A stretch of DNA of 31,177 bases, from assembly GCA_003565055.1 (NCBI GenBank), contig PXDM01000065.1, positions 1-31,177 on the forward strand, in the 5' to 3' direction. Of the stretch, positions 30,997-31,177 are shown one piece after another (within the stretch, counting starts at the first letter, position 1; every line of letters begins with the position of its first letter). The position numbers were made by a program, and so were the translations under genes. The DNA comes from Paracoccaceae bacterium (lineage in GTDB: Bacteria; Pseudomonadota; Alphaproteobacteria; Rhodobacterales; Rhodobacteraceae). The notes beneath the pieces were generated by a model. It was not told the DNA's origin. It saw only the letters and a program-made list of their open reading frames with translations, and did no database searches.

Positions 30997-31177
30997 TCAG
31001 AACCCCAGCGCCTTGCGCAGCATGTTGAGCGCCATGACCATGATGAACAGCGCGAAGAGGCGTTTGAGCGGCTTGGGATCCAGCGCATGGGCCAGCCGCG
31101 CGCCCAGCGGCGCGGTCAGGAGCGTCATCGCGATGACGATCGCGAAAGCCGGCAGGTTCAGCGCGCCGAGGCTCAGC
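30997..31177 (-). CDS. TauE/SafE-family sulfite exporter-like permease (C-terminal fragment)
   Basis: Only the last 60 codons are inside the window. They form two hydrophobic stretches joined by LAHALDPKPLKRLF and end MALNMLRKALGF. The P-x-G-A-R-x-A-H-x-x-D-x-x-x-L-K-R-x-F-A-x-F/L signature and the ending with M-L are typical of TauE/SafE (DUF81) permeases, which export sulfite or organosulfonates, or have unknown substrates. The substrate cannot be predicted. It lies upstream of fabD on the same strand with 72 bp between them, so it may be co-transcribed. Confidence 0.8.
   Translation of the reverse strand, partial: LSLGALNLPAFAIVIAMTLLTAPLGARLAHALDPKPLKRLFALFIMVMALNMLRKALGF

Overview
The window looks like chromosomal backbone from an alphaproteobacterium, most probably of the Rhodobacterales (Rhodobacter, Paracoccus, Roseobacter relatives). 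I infer this from the high GC, the strong third-position G/C bias, and gene neighbourhoods I associate with that order: gpmI-envC-ctpA-rppH, and a DUF2794 gene followed by argD and argF. Two types of intergenic repeat, the DUF2794 gene and the zinc-ligand-free HemB agree with this. No phage, plasmid, CRISPR or large mobile island is visible. This assignment rests on pattern recognition, not on a database search.

Layout. 1-8125 is mostly minus strand: a partial GNAT gene, a divergent flavin reductase, then (in transcription order) argG, gpmI, an envC-like gene, ctpA, rppH, rlmN and a small GlsB-type membrane protein. From gpmI to rppH the genes overlap or nearly touch and form a probable operon for glycolysis, cell envelope proteolysis and RNA turnover. 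8258-9924 holds a thioesterase-ilvA pair with an ATGA overlap. 9942-12170 is a divergent signalling pair: a single-domain HPt protein and a REC-PAS-SpoIIE/PP2C phosphatase. This is the most interesting regulatory unit of the window. 12171-13436 carries no intact protein gene: it has tRNA-Thr(CGU), a decayed IS5-type transposase tail, and tRNA-Leu(CAG) with a clear promoter and a hairpin at its 3' end.

13437-18847 holds an NDUFA9-like NAD(P)-binding protein, a minus-strand MarR / nitrilase / glutaredoxin / ComF group, a methyltransferase of the NDUFAF5/BioC type and ferrochelatase. 18889-19494 contains a strong terminator, a 66-residue exported membrane peptide gene and an operator-like array of GTTGCAAC palindromes. 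19495-25390 holds a CAP-domain lipoprotein, trpA, ychF and a dctB-dctD two-component pair whose DctD has a GAFPGA loop instead of GAFTGA. 25444-29190 holds DUF2794, argD, argF and hemB. The right end has a SYLF-domain lipoprotein whose stop codon lies inside a composite palindromic repeat, then fabD and the end of a TauE/SafE permease gene.

Shared functions: argG, argD and argF are three arginine-biosynthesis genes in two clusters. hemH and hemB are haem genes, also separated. Two homologues of human complex I proteins (NDUFA9 and NDUFAF5) lie 2.4 kb apart. I see no clearly new multi-gene system. The best leads are the HPt/phosphatase pair, the small exported peptide with its operator array, the variant DctD, and the repeats.
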